Source: Planctomycetota bacterium
GTDB taxonomy: Bacteria; Planctomycetota; UBA8742; UBA2392
Assembly: GCA_020425695.1 (NCBI GenBank)
Contig: JAGQRE010000015.1
Coordinates: 1 to 43,801 of the forward strand
Reading direction: 5' to 3'
Length of the DNA stretch: 43,801 nt
Shown here piece after piece: positions 23,489 through 33,257 of the stretch. The position numbers and the translations under genes are program-made. The notes under the pieces were generated by a model. The model was not told where the DNA came from. It saw only the letters and a program-made list of their open reading frames with translations, and did not search any database. Within the stretch, counting starts at the first letter, position 1, and the number at the start of each line of letters is the position of its first letter.

Positions 23489-23497
23489 TGATATACT
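23489..23497 (+). promoter_or_regulatory. Candidate extended -10 promoter of the 23529 gene
   Basis: TG-A-TATACT at 23489-23497 fits an extended -10 element, in an AT-rich patch 32 bp before the ATG. No convincing -35 lies at the right distance; a TTGGCA is 14 bp upstream, which is too close. Confidence 0.4.
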
Positions 23498-23528
23498 TTA
23501 ATTTTTACACCACCCTGCGTTTAGACCC

Positions 23529-24950
23529 ATGGGCGAAGACAAGCAGAAACTGTCTCGTAGGCTCAGGCTAGCCGGAAGGCTGACGGTAGCCCTAACACTG
23601 ATCGTCACCGGAATAGCGGTACTGGCCGACGCCTGGCACCAATGGGAGCTGAAGCTCGAAGTTGACGGAGTGAAAGAAGCAATTGGTGATTCTGAGAGAT
23701 ACCTGCAGGGAGGCACGCCAGCCGAGCGATGGCATGAGAAGAAGGTTTCGCACAGCAATGGCTGGCTGGAAGTATCGTTCCTCTGGGAAGCGGGGAGGTA
23801 TGCCCAGGTGTGGGATCGCTCGGGCAATAAGGATCGATTGCAACAATCGCCTGATGGCAGACTGTGGTTGGGGCTCGAGCAAGTTCGAAACTACCACACC
23901 GCCACTGCAAGACAATTGGAAGCAGATGCTGCCGAAGATGGCTCCTCTCCTGGAACTGAGTACTCAGACGAAGACCTCAGGGAGTTGTTGAAGAACACAG
24001 AAGAGTTGCCAGCAGCATGCTCCAGGGCCAACAAGTATGACACTGTGTCGCCCATTCGCGTGAAAGGAACCCTGACAGACAACTGGAGCCAGAGACTGTC
24101 GGAGGGCGATACATGGACAATCAAGTCTGCGATGTTCGGACGCCTCGCTGCCCTGGAGTCACTGGGCGAGATTGAGTCTGTTGAATCGGAACTACTCGTC
24201 TATGCACGCTTCTGGTCCAAGTACTGCCATCCTCTGAACTCAAGCGACGCTTCCTACAGAATAAGCGCTTTGCTTGAGGCATTCGAGAAAGCCTCGGCAG
24301 GTTGCTCTGAAGGCACTTTTTCGGAGCAGGCCCTCGATGAAATGCTCGCCTTACCAATCGACGCAGACTCATATCTGGAGGAGACTTTGGTGGCTGACGT
24401 CGTTTGGATGTCTATGACCATTCAGCGCGAGGAGTACGCGCTCAGGGATCCCGATTGCTTTGAGTGGCTGTCGCGAAGGAAGTCAGCGCCGCCAGACAGC
24501 GAATCCTACAGCAACCCTTTGGCTCGTTTTGGTCAGAGACGCGAATACTGCCGTTATGTGAGAGTATCGCTCCTCTTTGGTATCCAGTGCGTCAACGTGT
24601 TTCGGCACCCCCGGCCATGGAGTGAACTGAAACCCTCGGAGGTCACCAGCGAATTCTTCGCCAGTTATACACCGAGAGAATTGCCTGAATTGTCGATGGG
24701 ATTCCGTCGGCTGGACGTCGCACGAGTCGACCTTGAGTTGCATATGCTCGAACGCAAGTCAGGCCCACTCGCCGAACAGCGCGAGCAGGTCGAACAACTA
24801 CTGGCAGATCACGCAACAGTAGGCCATCGCTGGGACGGAGATGCTCTTGAGGTTTTCCCTGTGCCGTTTATGGAGTTTCCGCCGGACGCTGAACGCGACG
24901 AAGTTGACTCGAGGAAGTCTATGACGGTTCGGCTGGAATCGACTCACTAG
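23529..24950 (+). CDS. Hypothetical protein with one N-terminal membrane helix
   Basis: 473 residues with no family I recognise. Residues ~17-35 (GRLTVALTLIVTGIAVLADAW) form one membrane segment after a basic start (KQKLSRRLRLAG). This fits an inner-membrane anchor with a large domain outside. The rest is mostly helical, rich in Glu, Leu and Trp, with seven scattered cysteines (for example AACSRANKYD, SKYCHPLNSSD and AGCSEGT). No repeat or catalytic motif is evident. It stands alone, with a candidate promoter just upstream and a shared terminator downstream. There is no clear ribosome binding site at the ATG. The narrow context and lack of recognisable homology suggest a lineage-specific gene, though the long open frame and its own promoter and terminator support it being real. 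Confidence 0.7.
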   Translation: MGEDKQKLSRRLRLAGRLTVALTLIVTGIAVLADAWHQWELKLEVDGVKEAIGDSERYLQGGTPAERWHEKKVSHSNGWLEVSFLWEAGRYAQVWDRSGNKDRLQQSPDGRLWLGLEQVRNYHTATARQLEADAAEDGSSPGTEYSDEDLRELLKNTEELPAACSRANKYDTVSPIRVKGTLTDNWSQRLSEGDTWTIKSAMFGRLAALESLGEIESVESELLVYARFWSKYCHPLNSSDASYRISALLEAFEKASAGCSEGTFSEQALDEMLALPIDADSYLEETLVADVVWMSMTIQREEYALRDPDCFEWLSRRKSAPPDSESYSNPLARFGQRREYCRYVRVSLLFGIQCVNVFRHPRPWSELKPSEVTSEFFASYTPRELPELSMGFRRLDVARVDLELHMLERKSGPLAEQREQVEQLLADHATVGHRWDGDALEVFPVPFMEFPPDAERDEVDSRKSMTVRLESTH

Positions 24951-24963
24951 GTCAGGAACTGCG

Positions 24964-24998
24964 GAGCCCACAATTCCTGAAGTCGGAAGTGTGGGCTC
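24964..24998. terminator. Bidirectional terminator between convergent genes
   Basis: GAGCCCACA (24964-24972) pairs with TGTGGGCTC (24990-24998), with an inner TTCC/GGAA stem in the loop. It separates the orphan gene ending at 24950 from katG ending at 25010. The T-tract is poor on both sides. Confidence 0.65.
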
Positions 24999-25009
24999 AC
25001 ATTTGACAG

Positions 25010-27630
<2,621 letters not shown>

Positions 27631-27667
27631 GGGTCAATCCGCGACGGCAATCTAGTTGCAAACACTT

Positions 27668-27695
27668 CTTAGTTAGGAATATATTCCTAACTAAG
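27668..27695. promoter_or_regulatory. Candidate PerR operator, 28-bp perfect palindrome
   Basis: Each half reads CTTAGTTAGGAATA and is followed directly by its exact complement, so all 28 bp are symmetric about 27681/27682. The core resembles the AT-rich TTA...TAA symmetry of Fur/PerR boxes but carries GG/CC pairs not in the classical Per box. It covers the -10 element of perR-katG and lies 38 bp before the perR start. Confidence 0.85.
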
Positions 27696-27705
27696 ATCAG
27701 GTCAA
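27678..27705 (-). promoter_or_regulatory. Candidate sigma-70 promoter of perR-katG
   Basis: On the minus strand TTGACC (27705-27700) and TATATT (27683-27678) are 16 bp apart, a good match to -35 and -10 elements. The -10 lies at the centre of the palindrome at 27668-27695, so a bound repressor would block RNA polymerase. Confidence 0.7.
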
Positions 27706-27773
27706 GCAATCTCGAACCAACCGGCACGATTCAGGATTTACTGACATTCCCCCACTGTTTTAGAAACAAACTG

Positions 27774-27782
27774 TGCTATGAT
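27774..27782 (+). promoter_or_regulatory. Candidate extended -10 promoter of the RNA helicase gene
   Basis: TG-C-TATGAT at 27774-27782 is a good extended -10 element. The -35 region 17 bp upstream is poor. Transcription from here would give a leader of about 180 nt. Confidence 0.5.
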
Positions 27783-27789
27783 TGCGTTT

Positions 27790-27971
27790 GTCAGATGATG
27801 CAGTCCAAGTAGTGGCTGCCTGACATAACCTCCGACGGTTACCCGCGTCAGACTCGGCTGGAAGTCCTTTCCGGCGAATGCCTCGAGACCTTGCCGCTAG
27901 TTCCCCTCGGGCATTGAGCCAGCCTGGTTAGCCTACGAATGGGCGGCCGGCAGCTCCGAAAGTTAAACTGA
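27790..27971 (+). other. Probable structured 5' leader of the RNA helicase gene
   Basis: With the perR-katG control region, this fills the 341-bp gene-free gap at 27631-27971. It contains a stem of AATGCC-T-CGAG (27877-27887) with CTCGGGCATT (27906-27915), one base bulged, plus smaller possible stems. Long leaders control several DEAD-box helicase genes elsewhere (autoregulation or cold response). I do not recognise a named RNA family. No small ORF is convincing here. Confidence 0.45.
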
Positions 27972-29219
27972 ATGACTGATAGTTTCGCAGCCCTGTCCTT
28001 GGACACGGCACTCCTTCGTGCATTGGAAAACGAAGGCTACACACACCCGACTGAAATCCAGCAGCTCTCGATCCCCCACGCGCTTGCGGGTGGTGACGTG
28101 CTTGCCATCGCGCCAACAGGAACCGGCAAAACCGCCGCGTTCACGTTGCCGATTCTGCAACGTCTGGCCAAAGGCCAGCGGGGTGGCATCCGCGCGTTGA
28201 TCCTGGCGCCGACACGTGAGTTGGCACTCCAGGTGGAAGAGTCCTTGCGGGCTTATGGCCACCACCTGACCCTGCGCAGCGCGGTCATCATGGGCGGCGT
28301 GAATGAGAACCCGCAGATTCGCGTACTCAAGCGCGGCGTAGACATCCTGGTGGCGACACCGGGACGCCTGCTTGACCTGATGCAGCAAGGGCATGTCAAG
28401 CTCGACCGCGTTGAAGTGCTTGTTCTTGACGAAGCCGACCGCATGCTCGACATGGGCTTCATCCATGACGTACGTCGCATCTGCTCGCAGGTTCCGGCCA
28501 AGCGCCAGACCCTGTTCTTCAGTGCGACGATGCCGGCCGCCGTGGCCGACCTGGCAAACACGCTGTGCAAAAACCCGGCTCGCGTTGACGTCGACCCGAC
28601 GCCAATCGCACGCCCGCGCATTGAACAGAAGGTGATGTTCGTTGAGCAACGCAAGAAGCAGGAACTTCTGACGCACATCCTGAAAGACGACCGCGACGCC
28701 ATGGTGCTCGTGTTCTCGCGCACCAAGCATCGTGCGGACCGTATCGTAACGCACCTGCAGAAGGCCAAGATTCGCGCCGGTGCGATTCACTCAAACAAGA
28801 GCCAGGGTGCGCGCCAGCGTGCATTGGCCGACTTCGCAGACGGTCGCACGCGTGTACTGGTCGCAACGGACATCGCCGCGCGCGGTATTGACGTTGACGG
28901 CATCACGCACGTGATCAACTTCGACCTGAGTGATGAGCCGGAGAACCACGTTCACCGCATCGGGCGCACAGCCCGCGCCGGTGCAAGCGGCATCGCAATC
29001 AGTTTCTGTGACCGTGATGAGCTCAAGAAGCTCGCGGCCATTGAGAAGACCGGCGACATGGCGCTGGCAACGGACGACGACCACCCGTTCCACATGGGCG
29101 AGACAGTCAAGGCCTACCGCGACCAGATCACGGCGAAAGTGAAGCCGGCCCGTTCAAAGGGTGGCTGGCCGAAGCCCCGTCGCAAACGCGCCAAGCGCTC
29201 ACGCGCCGGCATGCGCTAG
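27972..29219 (+). CDS. rhlE: DEAD-box ATP-dependent RNA helicase, RhlE type
   Basis: 415 residues. All helicase motifs are present in order: Q motif (GYTHPTEIQQLSIPHAL), I (APTGTGKT), Ia (APTRELA), Ib (TPGRLLD), II (DEADRMLDMGF), III (SATMP), IV-like (LVFSRTKHRAD), V (ATDIAARGIDVDGITHVINFD) and VI (HRIGRTARAG). The C-terminal ~45 residues are strongly basic (KVKPARSKGGWPKPRRKRAKRSRAG), a usual RNA-binding tail. Such enzymes unwind short RNA duplexes in ribosome assembly and RNA decay, often in the cold. RhlE rather than CsdA or SrmB is favoured by the short length and basic tail. It is a single gene with its own long leader and a strong terminator. No good ribosome binding site is seen. Confidence 0.95.
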   Translation: MTDSFAALSLDTALLRALENEGYTHPTEIQQLSIPHALAGGDVLAIAPTGTGKTAAFTLPILQRLAKGQRGGIRALILAPTRELALQVEESLRAYGHHLTLRSAVIMGGVNENPQIRVLKRGVDILVATPGRLLDLMQQGHVKLDRVEVLVLDEADRMLDMGFIHDVRRICSQVPAKRQTLFFSATMPAAVADLANTLCKNPARVDVDPTPIARPRIEQKVMFVEQRKKQELLTHILKDDRDAMVLVFSRTKHRADRIVTHLQKAKIRAGAIHSNKSQGARQRALADFADGRTRVLVATDIAARGIDVDGITHVINFDLSDEPENHVHRIGRTARAGASGIAISFCDRDELKKLAAIEKTGDMALATDDDHPFHMGETVKAYRDQITAKVKPARSKGGWPKPRRKRAKRSRAGMR

Positions 29220-29241
29220 AAAAATCGATGGTCAGCAAAAG

Positions 29242-29268
29242 AACCCACCCGGCAACGGGTGGGTTTCT
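29242..29268 (+). terminator. Terminator of the RNA helicase gene
   Basis: AACCCACCCG (29242-29251) pairs perfectly with CGGGTGGGTT (29256-29265) around a GCAA tetraloop, followed by TTTC. It lies 22 bp after the stop codon. Confidence 0.88.
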
Positions 29269-29285
29269 GCATTCAAGGTCGGTTC

Positions 29286-29342
29286 CACACGAAGCCACTA
29301 AAGTACAAAGAACTGCGCCACGCTTCTTTGTGTCTTCGTGTG
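29286..29342. repeat. Nested inverted repeat with CACGAAG/ACAAAG words
   Basis: The outer arms CACACGAAG (29286-29294) and CTTCGTGTG (29334-29342) are perfect complements. The inner arms ACAAAGAA (29305-29312) and TTCTTTGT (29324-29331) are too. It is placed directly after the stop of the convergent glycosyltransferase gene (29344). It has the same layout as the hairpins at 14786, 22061 and 39901. Confidence 0.72.
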
Positions 29343-29343
29343 C

Positions 29344-30054
29344 CTATGAGTCTTCGGTGTTGTCGGGTGAGTACTTGTAGATGCGTTTCTTCAGCCAGTA
29401 GAGACCCATCAGGTCCAGCAGCCCGCGAGCGCCGCGTTTAAGGTTTCCATACTTGCTGATGCCGGCGGTTCTTGCCCGGTGCTCGGTCGGGACCTGCGCT
29501 ACTTTCATGCCCATGAACACGAAGATCGCCGGCATCAACCGGTGCACGCCGTTGAACTGGGGCAGCATCAGACCGGCCTTGCGCGGGAAAGCTCGCAGGC
29601 TGCAACCGATGTCTTTGATCTTGTCGCGCAGAAACAAGTTGCGAACGATATAGGCCGTCCGACTGGCGATGCGGCGATTCAGCTTGTCGTTGCGCTTCTT
29701 GCGGATGCCTTGCGCGACGTCGGCTTCTTTCAAGGCTTCCAGCAGGTCGGGAATGCTGGCCGGGTCGTTCTGTCTGTCACCGTCCAGAGTCACGATCAGA
29801 TCAGCCTTTGCAGCTTGGATGCCGGTGATCGTCGCCGCACTCTGCCCGGCGTTCTTGGCATGCACAATACAGCGCACCCAGCCGATTTTGTCGCAAGCTG
29901 CGGGTGTACCGTCGTCGCTGCCGTCGTCTACGTATACGAGCTCGAACGTGCGCCCGGCTGCTTCCATGGCGGCCTTCACTTCGTCGGCCAACGGCCCGAC
30001 ATTGTCTACCTCGTTGTAGACGGGAATGACGACTGAAACTTCGGGCTTATCCAT
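29344..30054 (-). CDS. Dolichol/polyprenyl-phosphate-sugar-type family 2 glycosyltransferase
   Basis: 236 residues. GT-A motifs: VSVVIPVYNEVDNVGPL, FELVYVDDGSDDGT, NAGQSAATITGIQAAKADLIVTLDGDRQNDP (DXD-like DGD), and the typical DPM1/ArnC segment LRDKIKDIGCSLRAFPR followed by RARTAGISKYG. Such enzymes move a sugar from a nucleotide donor to polyprenyl phosphate in the inner membrane. Unlike ArnC it has no C-terminal membrane helices, so it resembles soluble DPM1-like enzymes. The start overlaps the end of the LABN gene by 8 bp, so both are probably one operon, and an ArnT-like transferase is divergently encoded. Together this suggests a pathway that makes a lipid-linked sugar and adds it to lipid A or another envelope acceptor. 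Confidence 0.92.
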   Translation of the reverse strand: MDKPEVSVVIPVYNEVDNVGPLADEVKAAMEAAGRTFELVYVDDGSDDGTPAACDKIGWVRCIVHAKNAGQSAATITGIQAAKADLIVTLDGDRQNDPASIPDLLEALKEADVAQGIRKKRNDKLNRRIASRTAYIVRNLFLRDKIKDIGCSLRAFPRKAGLMLPQFNGVHRLMPAIFVFMGMKVAQVPTEHRARTAGISKYGNLKRGARGLLDLMGLYWLKKRIYKYSPDNTEDS

Positions 30055-30730
30055 CGGTACTTCCAGTGTCGGCTTCTTTCGGCTTACGGTAGGTCAGCAT
30101 CAGGTTGCGTATCGCGGGTATCGGGTTCAACGCATACGCCAACATGAACACCCAGTCCACCTTGAACATCGCGTAGGCCGTCAACAATACCGCGCCGGCG
30201 ATACTCATCCACCAGAAGCTCGGCGGAAGTGTGCTGCGTCCGAGGCGTTCGCTGACGATCCATTGCACGGGAAAGCGCAATGTCCACAGCCCCATGCCGA
30301 CCAACCCGACGATGGCCCAAAAGGGCGAGGGTATCCACTCAAGGATGTGCTTATCCTCGGCGCTGAAGTAAACCGCCACGCCGCCGCTGAACAGAACGAC
30401 CGCCGCCAGCGGCAGCACCAGCATGAGCGAGCGTCGCGGCTTCGCGCCCGGGCGCATCAACAACAGGTTACGAACATAGAGAAACAGGTTGACCGTCGGC
30501 CCCAGGATGAAAATGACATCCTTGGTTGACCACGCGTAGACACCCAACAGCAGAGTGCCGAAGACCGATAGCCACCAAAAGCTGGCAGGCACGACGCTCT
30601 TCTTCGCTTTCTCGGATGCAAACCACTGAACGAGGATGCGTGCCGTGAACAAGACCTGCCCGGCGAAGCCGATCACGGCCAGGATGGTTTTGCCCTCAGG
30701 CGGGTTTAGCGAAAGCAGCGTCTGCAGCAA
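30047..30730 (-). CDS. Membrane protein with two lipid A synthase N-terminal (LABN) domains
   Basis: About 227 residues. The LABN motif occurs twice. The first is GQVLFTARILVQWFASEKAKKSVVP-SFWWLS. The second, ~115 residues later, is GLWTLRFPVQWIVSERLGRSTLP-SFWWMS. Each is followed by a hydrophobic hairpin and an Asn/Arg-rich end (VNLFLYVRNLLL; LNPIPAIRNLML). About six membrane helices are expected. LABN domains occur alone beside ArnC/DPM1-like and ArnT-like enzymes, where they may handle lipid-linked sugars; their chemistry is not established. I prefer TTG 30730, with GAGG 7 nt upstream, because it leaves room for the divergent promoter. GTG 30775 or TTG 30811 would add 15 or 27 residues, and the latter would run into the divergent gene's 5' region. 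Confidence 0.85.
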   Translation of the reverse strand: MLQTLLSLNPPEGKTILAVIGFAGQVLFTARILVQWFASEKAKKSVVPASFWWLSVFGTLLLGVYAWSTKDVIFILGPTVNLFLYVRNLLLMRPGAKPRRSLMLVLPLAAVVLFSGGVAVYFSAEDKHILEWIPSPFWAIVGLVGMGLWTLRFPVQWIVSERLGRSTLPPSFWWMSIAGAVLLTAYAMFKVDWVFMLAYALNPIPAIRNLMLTYRKPKEADTGSTDG

Positions 30731-30826
30731 ATTGCGACCTCGTGTGCCGGGCAATAGTACTGAGTCTATGCCCACACCGGCAATCAGCCGCGTTGTGGAA
30801 CCGATGTGCAAAGTTATCGTTCAGAC

Positions 30827-32497
30827 ATGGACCAGGACTCAACGGCCCGCACCGACCGCCAGCTTGCCTTCATCATGCTAGGCGCGTTTGTGCTGATCTT
30901 TGTGCCGGCGCTGTTTTCGCGCGGGCCGTGGCACGTTGACGACCTTCGCTATGTCGAAGCAGCACGCCAGATGGGCGAGTACGGCGACTACCTTGTACCG
31001 CGTCTGAACGGCGAAGTTTACGGCGAGAAACCGCCCGGCTACTCCTGGGCCGTCGTGGGCATACACACCGTGACCCGTGCCGACTATCTGGTTTCAGCAC
31101 GCATTGTGGCCGCCCTGACGGCTTTGTTGACAGGCCTGATGCTGGTGCATCTGGCGAAGCTGCTTTTTAAGTCTCGTTCAGTCGGCTGGATGGCGGCCGG
31201 CTTCTTATGGTCGTTCGTGTTCATCCTCGATCGTGGTTCGCGCAGCCTGATCGATTCTTTCCTCTATCTGTGGACGACACTCGGAGTCATCACACTGTTG
31301 CACGCTGCGCTGGCTGAGAACTGGAAAGCGCGCATCCCGTGGATCGCGGCCACAGTCGGCGCTCTCGGCTACGGCTGCATCGTAAAGGGGCCGGTGGCGC
31401 TGGCGATACCGGCGCTAGGCATCCTCGGGCTCGGGCTAACGTGGAAGGGACGCAAGGGCGTCAGCTTCACCACTCTGGTTGTAGGTGCCCTCGGTGGAGG
31501 GCTGGCGACATTGGTCTGGCTGCTGCTGGCCTCTAACCAGGTTGGCGACTGGTATCTTGAGCGTCTGCTCTACAAACAATCCGCCGGGCGCGCCGTCGAG
31601 TCCTTCCACCACGCGAAGCCGATCTGGTTCTATCTCAGCGTAATTCTGCCGGTTGCGTTACCGTGGATCATCTTCCTGCCAGGCAGTGTCCGTGCGGCAT
31701 GGAAGATGCGCCACGCGCCTGAAGCCCGAGCAGCCCTCGGCTTGCTGGCGTGGGCGGGAGCGATCTTCCTGTTCTTCTCGATCATCTCAGGAAAGCGTTC
31801 CGGCTACGTGTTGCCGTTGTTCCCTCCACTGGCACTGGCGTTGGCGTGGGGTGTCACACGGATGCAAACCGTGCAAGAGCGCCTATGGTTGCGCTGGCCT
31901 GCAAGCGTGATGGTTTATCTGGCGCCACTCGCCGGCGTTCTGATGGCGTTTGCAGCGCTGACTCTCGGGTTGCTCTCACCGGAAGCGATTAATGCGTTCC
32001 CGCAGGAAGTCGCTGAGATTCTGGGCGGTATCAGCAATATGGGGACTCTTGTGCTAGCCGTCGGCGGCACAGTGGCGGCGCTATGGGGAGGCATGCTGAT
32101 TCCCCTGATTCGCCGCCAGAGCGCTTCGACTGCATTGGCCCTGCTCGTCCCCATGATCGGTATCTTCATGTCGGCCATTCACTTGGGTGTGATCCCGGCT
32201 CTTGATTCGGCCCGGTCGGGTGCGACTTTCGGCGAAGCCGTCGACGAAAACTGGAACCGAGACGAGAAACTCGTCGTACTGGGCTCGCAAAAGGACGGCA
32301 TCGTGACCTACTACTGCAACGTGCAGAGCGTCGAAAGCGTCAGCGACGTGGACTTGCAGAAGACGACCGGAACCCTCTGGGTCGTAACCCTGCGCAAAGA
32401 CTGGGACCGCCTGCCGGAGCCTTTCCGCCTGCCGTTTGATGAATACGCCTCGGCCGAATTCAACAGCAAGGAATATGTCCTCCTCCGTCGCCCATAA
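30827..32497 (+). CDS. ArnT/PMT-like glycosyltransferase (family 39 / 83)
   Basis: 556 residues from ATG 30827. About 11-12 hydrophobic helices. The first loop carries the acidic catalytic pattern of ArnT-like enzymes: FSRGPWHVDDLRYVEAARQMGEYGDYLVPRLNGEVYGEKPPGYSW. The DD pair and the EKPPGYSW segment correspond to the ArnT DEARYAE and KPPG motifs. A short periplasmic C-terminal part follows (DENWNRDEKLVVLG). ArnT moves aminoarabinose from undecaprenyl phosphate to lipid A; related enzymes move mannose or other sugars to proteins or lipids. The donor is probably made by the GT2 enzyme at 29344. No ribosome binding site is clear; a GTG at 30806 is an alternative. The last 23 bp overlap the next gene. 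Confidence 0.92.
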   Translation: MDQDSTARTDRQLAFIMLGAFVLIFVPALFSRGPWHVDDLRYVEAARQMGEYGDYLVPRLNGEVYGEKPPGYSWAVVGIHTVTRADYLVSARIVAALTALLTGLMLVHLAKLLFKSRSVGWMAAGFLWSFVFILDRGSRSLIDSFLYLWTTLGVITLLHAALAENWKARIPWIAATVGALGYGCIVKGPVALAIPALGILGLGLTWKGRKGVSFTTLVVGALGGGLATLVWLLLASNQVGDWYLERLLYKQSAGRAVESFHHAKPIWFYLSVILPVALPWIIFLPGSVRAAWKMRHAPEARAALGLLAWAGAIFLFFSIISGKRSGYVLPLFPPLALALAWGVTRMQTVQERLWLRWPASVMVYLAPLAGVLMAFAALTLGLLSPEAINAFPQEVAEILGGISNMGTLVLAVGGTVAALWGGMLIPLIRRQSASTALALLVPMIGIFMSAIHLGVIPALDSARSGATFGEAVDENWNRDEKLVVLGSQKDGIVTYYCNVQSVESVSDVDLQKTTGTLWVVTLRKDWDRLPEPFRLPFDEYASAEFNSKEYVLLRRP

Positions 32498-33257
32498 GGC
32501 AGCAGTGTTTACGTTGCGGTTCGCGGTCGCCTTGACCTGCATCGGCACGGCCGCGCGTCTGCTGATGTACGGCGGACCGGTGCTTTCGTTTCTTTGGCTG
32601 GAACTCGACTGGTCAGAAGCTGCCGCTGTAAAGCTCGAGTACGCAGCAGCGTACGGGTTGCTGGCTTGCGTCCCCTTTGTGTTCTGGCGCCCGGCGTGGC
32701 CTGTACTGAAACTGGTCGCGGCATGGCTGCTCTTCAGCGCCATCGCGACCACGCTCATCGAACCCTGGCACCCCGAGCTTGAGCCCGTCGCCCACGCCGC
32801 GCGGTATCTGGCGCCGCTGGCACTGGCTGCACTCAGTATGAAGACCAATCCGCGGAACCGGCGGCTGGCAGAATGGCTGCTGCGCGCAGGTGTTGGTGCA
32901 ACCTTCATCGCGCACGGCATCGAAGCGCTGCTCATGCGCGCTCAGTTCATTGACTATCTGATCGGCTCGGCCTGGACTTTGACGTCATACGACCTTCCCG
33001 AGGCTGGTGCACGCGGTGTTCTACTGTGTATTGGACTCGTGGATGTGGCGGTCGGCGCGGCCATTCTAATCCCTCGGCGCTGGCGAGCGCTCGCGTTGTG
33101 GCTTGCCTTCTGGGGGCTGCTGACGGCGTCAGTGCGGATGGTCTACATGGGCTGGGGCAACTGGCCTGAAACGCTAATCCGCGTGACGAACGGAGCCGTG
33201 CCTCTTACACTTTTATTCCTCTGGCAAGGCGAGTCGAAGAATGAGCAAGCTGAATAG
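32475..33257 (+). CDS. Integral membrane protein of unknown function
   Basis: 260 residues from ATG 32475. Seven or eight hydrophobic segments are spread evenly through the protein (FTLRFAVALTCIGTAARLLMYGG, EYAAAYGLLACVPFVFW, WLLFSAIATTLI, LLIMRAQ-type loops, GVLLCIGLVDVAVGAAILIP, ALALWLAFWGLLTAS, VTNGAVPLTLLFLW). I do not recognise the family; a DoxX-like bundle is conceivable from the helix lengths and charged loops, but no signature is seen. The gene starts inside the end of the ArnT-like gene, and its own end overlaps the next gene by 17 bp, so translation is probably coupled. AAGGA lies very close to the ATG. A TTG start at 32436 would add 13 residues within the upstream gene. Confidence 0.82.
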   Translation: MSSSVAHKAAVFTLRFAVALTCIGTAARLLMYGGPVLSFLWLELDWSEAAAVKLEYAAAYGLLACVPFVFWRPAWPVLKLVAAWLLFSAIATTLIEPWHPELEPVAHAARYLAPLALAALSMKTNPRNRRLAEWLLRAGVGATFIAHGIEALLMRAQFIDYLIGSAWTLTSYDLPEAGARGVLLCIGLVDVAVGAAILIPRRWRALALWLAFWGLLTASVRMVYMGWGNWPETLIRVTNGAVPLTLLFLWQGESKNEQAE

